DNA from: Chrysoperla carnea
Taxonomy: Eukaryota > Arthropoda > Insecta > Neuroptera > Chrysopidae
Direction: 5' to 3'
DNA: 64,000 nucleotides
Assembly (NCBI RefSeq): GCF_905475395.1
Contig: NC_058342.1
Location: forward strand, 32,942,140 to 33,006,139
Below are positions 47,151 through 58,600 of the stretch, in pieces. The stretch's first letter is position 1. Every line of letters begins with the position of its first letter. The notes beneath the pieces were generated by a model that saw only the letters and a list, made by a program, of their open reading frames with translations, was not told where the DNA came from and did not search any database. The position numbers were made by a program, and so were the translations under genes.

Positions 47151-50100
47151 TTTTGTTTTTATTAATTTGTTCGTGGAAATGGAAATCACTTTTAATAATA
47201 TTTTTATTTTAGTTGAGTCTTTTGAATACAAAAATTATTGTTTTACGTGAGCGTACACTTCCAAGCACGTGCTGAGTTGTTCGTATATTGTCGTATATTA
47301 AGTTAGTTATTCTATGATCTGTGTTTTTTTTTGTGTAAGTTGTACCTTACGAAAGTTGTTTTCGTGTACGTCGTATATATTCGTATTGACGTATGCATTC
47401 TAAAGACCATTTGACACTATGAATTATCTGATTGTAAAGTTCAGATGACACTACAAATTATTATGTGTCATAATACGCAGCCAAGAATGATACTATCGCC
47501 TGTAACTATTGTTTTTGTTTTTTTTTTTTTTTTTAATATATTTCGTTTTTGTTGTCTTGAACATTTTTAATTTTTTTTGATAACTCTGTATTATTTAATT
47601 ACGATTTGGTTAAACTTCCTGAAATTGGGAAAAAGGTTGAAGATAGGAAAAATGAAAAGAATTGTGTTTAAAAATTGCAAACAATTTTATTGAATTGATT
47701 TAGTGAAATTGTAAAATTGAAGTGAGACTGACTCAGACATGATAATATGAATTCCTCTTAGAACGAATACTACGCATGTCTAATGCCTGATGTCACTTGT
47801 TTTACCTTTCCCATTAAATAGTTTCTTTTTTTTTAGCAATAATAAAGCATTTTCTTTTTTCTTTTAAATTAAAATTTAAAACATAACAAATTTTTTTTTT
47901 TATAAAATAATTTACCATTTTCCTGAGGCTTTTTTTAGAACATCCAAATCTGAAATTACTTGGAAATTTTCCTCTGTTTCATTAAAATAAAAATAATTCT
48001 ACGTAAAAATGTTTTTCAGATCTGAAAATTTTGCAAAATATAAAAAAAACTCTATTCTAAAGAAATTTTCTTTTAGCATTTCAATTTGTAAAACTTGACA
48101 AGCATTGAAAAATTTGAATTAGTAAAAATTTGAATATTTTTAGTTAGAAAATATTGCCTATTATTCAGATAATAAAAGTCCAAAACCAAATAGGTCCACA
48201 AAAGTGTTGTGTTCAAATCCATAATTCGTGAGGTCTGGGCCAAGGGAGACTGTATTTAAGGGCCTCGAAATAAAAAAATTTAGGCGAAATTATTGATTTT
48301 GATATTAAAAACTGTTATTTTTATTAGAAGAGTCCCACACAAGAGGAAGGGTCCCAAGACCCTTTATGAGAAGGATCTCACGAAAGAGAGATGGCCCCAA
48401 GTTGATTTACGAAAACTAAAAAAACCGCTTCGTCTGGTTTTCTCCGGCGACTAATATGGTTAAAAGGTCCTGTTTTTTGTTAAAAAAAAAAGGCGTCTCG
48501 CGATGCCTTGAATAGCACCATCAAATCCGGCACTGTTTCAAGCTCTTAATTAACTCGAATGAAAAATAAAAGCTCAAATTTTTGACCTTAAAATGGACAT
48601 AACTTTTTGTAGACCGTGAATGTGACCCTTATCAACTGGTGTACTACTATTTTCTTTGGCGCGTGATTTTTTTTACAATGAAAATGTTGATTTCCTTCCA
48701 CAATCAACAAATGAAAAGAAAAAAAACAAAACAGATACTAAAAGCAATATTTTCATGAAGAAAAACTGTTTTAAGAAAATTTTTCTATAGGTATTGTAGG
48801 AATTTTGAGAAATTCACGTAAATTCTAAAATTTTCTAGCAATAAAAGCCATATTTTTTTCAGCAATACAACAATTTGTGGCAATAAATAAAAATATTGTG
48901 AAGAATTCTCATATTTGTGATCAAAGAAATTTTCTTCTAAAAATCAAAATAAATGCAAGAATTTTCCAATAAACACGTTTTTGTTTGTCTCGCTTAGAAA
49001 AAATATATATCTAAACTTTCTTTTTTTTAATAACAAAAGAAAAAAAAATGTTATCTTCATTAGGCACAAAATTTTCTGCACTATCCACAATTTGTTCTCT
49101 TTTTTTTTTCTAGAAAATTCGAGAAAATTCAATTTTTGTGAGTTTTTGACTAATTTAAAAGCCAAAAGTATGTGCAATGTTTATTTATAAGCAAAAAAAT
49201 TCTAGGTCGATAAACTGAAACATGACTTTCTAAAAAAGCTTTTGATCTTATTGCCACCTAAAGATCAAATTCTAAGCTTCATATCAAGCATCAATCAGAT
49301 ATATTGTGATGATCATTGGTGCCACTTGGCGGGGGGTGTGCTTACTATTTTTATCTGGAATTGAATTTTCATCGAATTTCCCAAAAGAATCTAAATGCAT
49401 CAACAATATCATATGTAAGTTTTGGAAGACCAACTATATTTAAAAAAATGATTTCTATAAAATATACTGACCGGGTGTTTAATACTGAAGTGAACTTGAT
49501 AAATCAATAAATAAGTGTCAGCCATTTAAAGTTAGGTTGAGTTTGAGTCATGGGAGTTTAATCCCATAATAATTATTTCCGTGACCCGGGCACCCACAAA
49601 CAATAAAATTTCTTGTTTCATGATTAAAGGCGCTCATATTATCGAAGTAATCAATAAAAATCAATAATTGTGAATACTATTCATTTCGATAATCAAGAAC
49701 GCAGTTGCGCAGACGTCAATTTTATTGTTAAGGAGTGCCGAGGTCACGGAAATATAATAATTTAACATTTTTAATAAAACAATGTTTGACCTTTTGAAAA
49801 CACCCTTTGTATAAACTTTCAACAATTGTATTTTTCTTAAATTTACGTGCATAAATTAAATTCAAAATTAATACTTCAAATAAGATTGCCATTGCTCCAG
49901 ATTCTATCGGGAGATTCCAGAAAATCTTGTAGTTTGTCCCGGATTCCGATATCAACATAAATCCACCAGATTTCAATAAAGAAAGTGATTTTTTTTTGAC
50001 AATTTCCGTGTGAATTTTTTATCGCCGGAAAAATCTCCCGATTATTCGGAACTTTGAGGTGGCAATCTTAACTTCAAAAATAAAATCCCCTCTCCCACAT

Positions 50101-50182
50101 CAATTTAAAATATAAATAACCTAATAACAAAATATTTAGGTGAGTTGATCTTGGAAGCTTGTGTATTCATATCAATATAAGA

Positions 50183-50329
50183 GATCAGGGCCGTCTCAAC
50201 TCTTATTCCAATTATTTTATTAATAAGAGCGTTCTTTCGCATTAAAAATTATGCTTTTCTCATTTACTCTCCGTTCTTCTCTTCTAGAACGGCTTTCTTC
50301 TCTTCGAAGATTCTAGTACGGCCCTGATC
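50183..50329. mobile_element. 147-bp MITE with GATCAGGGCCGT ends
   Basis: GATCAGGGCCGT at the left end is exactly inverted at the right (ACGGCCCTGATC). The interior has TTCTCTTCTAGAACGG and CTTCTCTTCGAAGATT palindromic pieces. The CAGGGCCG ends are reminiscent of hAT-type elements, but no 8-bp target duplication is obvious. Confidence 0.6.
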
Positions 50330-51941
50330 AGTATCACGTATGTGGTTTGAGTATGGCTCCAAAAATCGAACGTACCGTTTTTTTTTTTGAGTGTATCGCG
50401 AGTATTTTTATTTTTTGGAATACTTTAAAAATATCTTACAAATTCAACTCTCAACATTTTCAAAATTAAGTATCATTCAAATATCTTATTTAAATATCAC
50501 ATGATTTTCTAACGAGCCGAGAGAAAATTTTCAGGATTTTCTATTATTTATTTTCGAGCATGGGTGTAACTGTGAACATAGAAAGTATCTCTTTTAGAAA
50601 CATACATAGAATATATCCAACGTTTTTACATTGTATAATAATTAAGTAAATTTAATATACTATTCTTTCATATGAATTAATGTATTTTGTATATACTTAT
50701 TGTAAACAAAATTTCGCTCTTGGCGCTTACGTAATAGCGTGAGATTTTCTCTTATCACAAGAGTAATGATTATGGTACAAAAAACAAAAATTTTCATGAT
50801 TTTTACTCGCAAGTTACTCAAATTTTATATATTTTTGAGTTGCTGCGTTGGATAATCTTTTAATATAAGTATTTGACTTTGAAGGACGTTAAAAAAGTTG
50901 TAGAGTTACTCCCATGTCGTTAGGCAAGAATTTAATCGGTTCAATAAACCTGAGATTACTTTAACAAACAACAACAAAAAAAATAAAATTTAAAAAAAAA
51001 ATAAAAAAAACAAAATTTTTGAGTATTTTGTTTTGTATCTCACTGTTTCGTATCTTCAATCTCCTTTTTCTTAAATTTTGCGCTTGACGCTTGACTTGGA
51101 ACATCTTTGAATTCTCAAAAATATGTCTTAAATGTCTAAAATGCACCGTTCAATCACAATTAGTTCATCTCAAACCATTTTGGATTTTATTCAATCACAG
51201 GTTCTCTTCAAACACTTCAATTATTTCGAAGTTCGAGAATTACGCAATAAGAATAATAATAAAACATAAAAGTGTCTTAATTACGGTCTCATCTTGTTTG
51301 CGCCACTCTCAAAATAATTGAAGCATTTTGAACACTCTGTATATGTATTTTGTTTCGTAGTTATCTCAAAACGATTTGAAATTGAATTGAAAAATATTTA
51401 TTTAAGGTAGTATAGCAGTATCGAGGCTCATGAGCTGTCATGAGTGTCTCTGTTCAAAAACAGAGCTGAGTGTCTCTGTTCAATAATGCCGGAAATTGTT
51501 TTCATCACTATAAACCGAATTGTGAATTTAGTCAAACATTTAGCTCATATTTTGATCATTTTTTGAAAATTAAAAAATGATTGTTGATTTGACAAAACGA
51601 TTTCCCCTTCTCGATCCTGCTAAACTACCTTAATTGAATTCAATAATATTTACAAAAAGAAAGATTTCAATAAATTTGTGTACTTCGAACGTACTTCAAA
51701 TGTACGACACCAAAAAAATGGATAACAATTAGAAGGACCATAAAATAATTCGAATCATTGAGTTTGAGCATGCGTACTTACAATTACTTATTAAATATTA
51801 TAGGGACCAAATATATTTTAATGATTCATAATTTGTTTATGAAAAAAGGCCGTATTATTGTTAGTAGTCCATAGACGTCGCAATTTTTTACATGCATCGT
51901 ACATCCATCAAATGAAATTATTTTTAAAATGACATAATAAA

Positions 51942-52345
51942 AATAATAATGGGGGTTTATCCTCTGTAAGTTTGATATACGTCTTATCACAGAGGTCACT
52001 CACATCATTATTTGTTAATCTTTATTTATTAAATTACAAACATATTTACAAAAACATTTTTGATGTGGGTGGAATCGATTACTTCGTTCTTATCCAAGCG
52101 ACGGTAATGTGATTAATTCTGCACCTCCATTAATTATAAATTGTTCACACTGCCGCTGCCTGGATTCGAACCCGCAACCTAAGTCTAAATAGTCCAACTG
52201 CCTTAGACCCCTCGGCCATTTAGGCTCTTCATTGTAAATATGTTTGTAATTGAATAAATAAAGATTAACAAATACTGATGTGAGTGGCCTTTGTTATAGG
52301 GGTATATGTCAGAGAAACGGAGGTTAAACCTCATTATTATTATTA
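51942..52345. mobile_element. ~400-bp element: long inverted repeats around a tRNA-like module
   Basis: The ends are inverted copies of about 100 bp. The inner half is nearly identical (CACATCATTATTTGTTAATC + TTTATTTATT + ACAAACATATTTACAA against the inverse at 52,235-52,290); the outer half is diverged (GGGTTTATCCTCTG against AGGTTTAACCTCCG). Between them lie a shared body (GATGTGGGTGGAATCGATTA, TTATCCAAGCGACGGTAATG) and, on the minus strand, a tRNA-like stretch. AATAATAAT on the left and ATTATTATT on the right flank it. A related copy without the tRNA-like part fills trithorax intron 2. Confidence 0.7.
52141..52232 (-). pseudogene. tRNA-like sequence (Leu/Ser-type, SINE head or pseudo-tRNA)
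   Basis: The minus strand has a good Pol III A box (TGGCCGAGGGGTCTAAGGC, about 52,218-52,200) and a perfect B box (GGTTCGAATCC, 52,172-52,162), spaced as in a tRNA. The GGCCGAGnGGTCTAAGGC stretch is typical of tRNA-Leu/Ser. The acceptor and T stems do not pair well, so it is more likely a SINE head or pseudogene than a working tRNA. Confidence 0.65.
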
Positions 52346-52512
52346 AAAATTACATAAAAATTTAGTTTTGTTTAAAAAAAACAGTGACATGACGTATATA
52401 ACATGACGGTCACTAGAACTAGCTCACAGTGACACGGTCATCTTTAAAAACCTAAAAACGTTATCTTGGTCGATTTGTTTTTATTGTAAGTATAAATATT
52501 TTTTGTTTGTTT

Positions 52513-52518
52513 TTTATT
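52513..52518 (-). terminator. Poly(A) signal, ceramide kinase gene
   Basis: AATAAA on the minus strand, about 100 nt past the stop codon at 52,614. Confidence 0.5.
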
Positions 52519-52613
52519 TAATTATTGTATAAATCAGGAATGTTTGTTGTGTCGTCGTAGTCTTAGTCTTACTTATAGAGACACAGGCGACAATCGAGTA
52601 TTTCGAGTATTCT

Positions 52614-55600
52614 TTATGAGAAACAGAAAAAGCATGATGGCTTTTCTATATATTCTTGTAATCCACGACTGTAGACATTGAGCAATTGGCAATGAACTCT
52701 GTAACAAAATAAAAACAAGTGAATACAAACAATTGACTAAATTAATTGTTGAAATACCATGTATATACAGTGTTTGCGCCTTCATGGGTAAACAGTGATG
52801 TTTACGAAAAAATGTTTCCAACAAAAGTTGTTAATTTTTTTATAAGGAACATTTTTTACATTTAAACTTTTGTTTTTTCTCTAACGGTTTACAAGATGGG
52901 TCCAACGGACCCAAGAACCAATTGACCTATGCCACTATATACCAATTTTTACGTCCTGAGCATGCTATAAAATTTCAGCTTGATATTTTTTTTCGTTTTT
53001 GAGTTATCGTGTACACAGACTGACAGCGTAGCTTTTGAACGAATCCTCTCCCCCTCTTGACCAGGTCACGTGGTTTATGGATGCTCCCTAAATTAATTTC
53101 ACTCACTAAAAATCATAATTCTCTGAATTAAAAAAAGCTGAAATACCAAACGGTTGTGTTTTTCCACCGAAATACAAGAAAAAACCCAAAACGGGCCTAA
53201 AAAAGTTTTATTCCAAAAATTTGTTGTATTTAAAATTAACATCCAATATTAGAATTGGCCCCGTCTCAACCCTTTGGTATTCCAGCTTGTCTTTTGACGA
53301 CCAAACTTTTATTTTTCCTCAGTGAAGCATGCTTTTGTGACGCAATCACCAAATTAGGTGCCTTATTTACGCGGGCATATTTTTAGTCCAGTAAGTGAAA
53401 TCTGAGAGATTTACCTAACATGAATATCAGCTTCTTTCACAACTTCTCCATCACAATTCCAGACGCTGCTTGTTGAATTTGAGCTCACAGCGGCATCACC
53501 AACATTTGAATGAAATTCAAATTCACGCACACGATACACTTCCACAAATGGAAAATCATTCTAAAAATGAAAATTACATATCAATATTAATCTTAAACAT
53601 TTTTTACACTAAAACTTTTGTTCTATTTCTAATGGTTTACAAGATGGATCCTACGGATCCAAGACAGTAGATACTTACAATTGTTTTAGCACGACTGGAT
53701 AAACGTAACAATAATCGTAAAACATTGAATGCAGAGGTATGTCGCACCAGAACCAGATTCACACAACCATCACCGATATGACAATAGGGGGCAATACCAT
53801 TAGGACTTTTAGCACATGCGCAGCTTACATTCGCACCATTTACCATAAAAAATTTTCCACGTACTGTACGCCATTCTGTGTTGCTTGGACTCGTATTTGG
53901 ATCTGTTGTGTTAACCGTTGTCTGTACTGTACCCGTGGCCGTGGCATGTGACAGGTCTGTTGTACTCGTGTGGGCTGATTGATCTTTTTTCGAACTACAT
54001 CGATTACAATTTTCTAAACATTTCGAAGGATCATCGTTTTCTGTATCATTTTTTTCACATAATAAACGTAATTCCCCGTCATAGCCCGTATTCGAAAGAA
54101 TTTTTTTCAAACCTAAAAATCATCAAATCAAACAAAAAAGATTACCTTGAGCCAAAGATTCGTTAGAATAAGACGTGATTTGATATTAGTATACTTAATA
54201 AGCCGGAAAATGTGAAAAAGTGATGAAACAGCTCCGATTTAAAAAATTATTGTTTGTGCGTATTCCTTAGACCTTCAGGAAAATTCATCCGCACCTATTA
54301 CTATAAAAATGTCAAAACCTCTGCATTACTATGAAAAATGAGAAAATTTGGGTAGTTTTTCCACCCTCTAAGCAGTCTAAAAATGGTCTCCTGGGAATTT
54401 TCGGGATCGCCAATCATGAATCGTTTCTCGTAGATTTTTGGGGTCGTTGATCACGAATTGAGAGTCAACAAGCAACTGAGAATGATTGCAACTGAGTCAA
54501 TTTTCTTTTTTTTGTCCTCGAATTCGTGATCAGCGACCCTAAAAACCTCTATGAGAGCTAAATTTTTATCTCTGGAACGCTAGGGGTGATTTTAATGTGT
54601 TTGCAACTATCTTCAATTGCTTTTTAATCTCGAATTCATGATCAGTGACCTTGGAAAGTCTTGGGAGTTGATTTCCAAGGTTAATTTTGATTTTTTTAAA
54701 TTTTCTTATCACTGTCACTTTTTGGAGTGCTAAGGGGGTGGGAAAACTACCTTGATTTACTCATTTTTCATGGTAATGTAAAAGCCTGAAGGTCTAAGAA
54801 ATACTTTCGAACAAGAATTTTTTAAATCGGAATTGTTCCACAAGTTTTTCTCATTTAATGGTATTTTCCGGCCCGATTTACTGTATTATATGCTTACCAG
54901 AATAATCGTAACGTTTGGGACCCATCCAACGAAATCGTTCACTATCTTTTGCAACATCACCTAAAAATCCATAACTCATAACACTTGCGTAAAATCGTAT
55001 AAAACGATCTTGACTGAAAGCTGATGCTAAATCCAAGCCGATAGTTTCCCCAAAAATGATATGTAAGACAGCGGTTTGGATGTCACTAGTTCCATGCACA
55101 CAATACGCCACGGTATCGGTACTACCACCAGGTATCACACCCACAGGTACTTCTGGAGCTGGGATTTCAGCGTTTGCATCATTCGGATTGATATTTTTAT
55201 CTTTACATGCTTTCAATAGGAGACCATTAAACAACTCGGAAAATGTTCCATCACCACCAACACATGCGACTGCGTCGTAGATGTTTAAATTGAGGTGCAT
55301 TAACAAATCGGTGATTTGATTTTGACGCTGGGAAATAATTACACTCACATCGACTTTGGCTATTTGGAATAATGGTTTACCATGTTTCTCAAATATTTTA
55401 AGAGCTCTCTGCTTTCCGCCATATGGATTCACAAACAGGAGGAGGCGTTTAGGTCGATGTACAAAACCTGTAAATATCTTTTTTGAAATTATATCATTCA
55501 ATTCAGATTCAGTCGTAACGTAAGTCAATCTTTAAGGTAATTGTAAACCTACAGTATTGTAAAAAAGTTTTGGTTTATTGTACGGTACATACATATAAAC

Positions 55601-58600
55601 CAAATACATGCTTTGTAGTCAAATAATGAGTTATTTTTAGCTTTACAATACCACGCAACTACAAAAATATATAATATATTGTGTGCAAGTGATTTTTATA
55701 AATTTGATAATATAGATATCTCTCTTCAATCATTAATAAACTAACTATAGTCGTCTCGGTTCATGAAATGATGAATCTTCGATGAACTCATAATGAAATA
55801 AAAATGATATGGGTCGAATATTTGAATTGGTTATGTTGGTATACTTACTATTTAAATGATTTTGTATTGTTCGTATCCACATGGTGACCTGACGTGGATC
55901 TGTATGAACGACAGTGATGCGTCGATGGCGCCACACATTGTTATTCAATCGTTTTGCGTAGTCTAGCACGAAGTAGGTACAATCTGGTTGATCATCTCCA
56001 GCAGATATCGCGATTACATCGCATAATGGAATTGTATGTTGGGCTAAAAAATATGTAAAATACGAAAAAAATTATCGATGGTTAATTTTAAGGTGATTGT
56101 AAACCTAGAGTATTGTAAAAAAGTTTTGGTTTATTGCACGGTACATACAAATAAATCAAATATATGCTTTGTACTCAAATAATGTGATTTTTTTTAGCTT
56201 CACAATACCACACAACTAAAAAAATATATAATAAATTGTGTGCAAGTGATGTTTATAATTTGATAATATAGATATCACTCTTCAATCATTAATAAACTAG
56301 CTTTACTCGTCTCTGTTCATCAAATGATGGATCTTCGATGAACTCATAATTAAATTAAAATTTTGTTTTGATATCATCGACAATCTTATATTTTGATGGT
56401 ATTATTATAAACTACAAGATTGTCTAAATATTTGAGATAGTTTTTTATGACACTCTCTAGATTTTTTGATATAGAAATATCCAATTGAAAAGGATAACCT
56501 ATATGATTCATCATTTTTTCAGCCAACTTTTGAACGACAATAAGAAAAAACCCGATGACTTAGGAATTCTTTGTGATTTTTGTAAACTTTGTTAATAAAA
56601 AAATGTATTTATAAAGTTTTAATGAAATCCCTAGTATTATTCAATCCTTGCATATCTCCTTAAAAATGTAAAATTTTTCTAGACATCATTCCGAATCCAA
56701 CGAACATATCGTATTTGTACGATCATTATTTTTATATTTCACCAATTTGAATTTGTTGACTAGACTATAAAATAAAATAAAATTTTCGTTCAGGTAGAGT
56801 CAAATTACATAAATCCGATTACTAATGATGTAATGCTATCTAAATTTAAATTATTAATTTACCGATAAAAATTTTTTAATTCTTTGAATTGTATTAAATT
56901 TAAAGTGTACTGATAGACGAAGAAACGAAGGAATAAAGTTCAAAAAATTTGAGCAGTATGTCCGATTTGAATGCGGTTTTCGGCATTCGATTCGTTAGAG
57001 CGTCAAGAAATTTTATGACCAAGTCTCATTCGGTTAATAGTCATGAAAATGATTTCAAACTTGTTACACGGGAGTTTTTGGGGTCGCTGAACACGAATAT
57101 CGTGACAGAATTCGTCTCAAAGGTACCTGGTTCTTAGAGTAAACGGTATACCCGTCGTCTCCAGGAGTTTTCGAGAAATTCATCATATAATAAACCTTAA
57201 ACGTTTTGATTCGGTAATAATTAATAATAATTAATCCAAAGATAATATTGAACACAAATATCGTGACAGAATTGGTCTCAGAGGTACCTAGTGCTTAGAG
57301 TAAACGGTTTCTCGTCGTCTAGTGGAGTTTTGGAGAAATTCGTCATATAATCAGCCCAAACTCGTTACTCGGGGGTTTTTGGGATCGCTGAACACGAATT
57401 TCGAGACAGAATGGATCTCAGAGATACCTGGTGAAACGGTATCCCCGTCGTCTCCAGGAGTTTTCGAGAAATTCATCATATAATAAACCTTAAACGTTTT
57501 GATTCGGTAATAATTAATAATAATTAATCCAAAGATAATATTGAACACAAATATCGTGACAGAATTGGTCTCAGAGGTACCTAGTGCTTAGAGTAAACGG
57601 TTTCTCGTCGTCTAGTGGAGTTTTGGAGAAATTCGTCATATAATCAGTCCAAACTCGTTACTCAGGGGGTTTTGGGATCGCTGAACACGAATTTCGAGAC
57701 AGAATGGATCTCAGAGATACCTGGTGCAACGGTATCCCCACCGCCTCCTGGAGTTTTCGAGAAGTTCGTCATATCTAAAGATGATATTAATATTTAATCT
57801 AAAGAATAAATTTAGAAATGAATTAAAACAATTGTTTGAATAAGAACGTTTTACAATTTAATTAGGTAAATAATTATTAATAATTAATCTAAAGTTATTA
57901 TTTGCTTTAGATCACTGATCAAATAAAAATAGAATAATGATGTTTTGTTTTGATGTTGAATATTTAAGATAGCAAATCAGCAATCATTTTTTAAAGGCTG
58001 TTATGTTACAAATTTTAAAAATTCTTTGATTGCCGTGAAAAAATTTATGAAGAAAAGTGATTTTCCAGATAAGCATGGTTCAAAGTTCATTTTTCACACG
58101 CAAGTACAGTGGAATATGTGAAATTTCTTTAGTCCTAGGGCAGTTTTAAATACCTTCCCATTAAAATGGTGAAAGAAGGATTGCAAAATTTTCTACGTTA
58201 CACTCAAACGAAAGAAAATTGGAATTCATTATATTAAAACAAGTGAAAACATACAATTGACTGAGTTAATTGTTGAAATACCCTGTTTATAAAGTGTTGA
58301 ATATCAGTGCTTGCATTATTTTTTTGGTTTTCGAAAATTTCGATAAAATTCGATTATTCGAGTTTTTTTTTTTCGTTTTTGGAGAAAAACCATTAATTGA
58401 AGTTACCTGCAACTCTGTTTCTTTTCAACTCTGTTTCTTTTATAGTTTTGGAGAAAATAGACACCAAAGTTTTGACCAAATTTGCGCCCTCACGGGTAAA
58501 CAGTGACGTTTACGAAAAAATGTTTCACACAAAAGTTGCTTATTTTTTTATAAGGAATATTTTTTGTATTTACACATTTGTTCTATCTCTAACGGTTTAC

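Larger units (their letters stand above)
45455..52613. other. Gene-poor intergenic region
   Basis: Apart from the annotated remnants (46,480-47,150; 50,183-50,329; 51,942-52,345), this 7-kb stretch is AT-rich with long poly-A and poly-T tracts, and I saw no gene. Open frames at 48,944-49,190 and 49,661-49,976 overlap on both strands and have AT-driven composition. Confidence 0.55.

Noticed and set aside
46625..47165. Two short open frames as genes
   Set aside because: They fall within a frameshifted RNase H and C-terminal remnant of a non-LTR retrotransposon.
52141..52232. Functional tRNA-Leu or tRNA-Ser gene
   Set aside because: The A and B boxes are good, but the acceptor and T stems fail to pair and it lies inside a repeat element.
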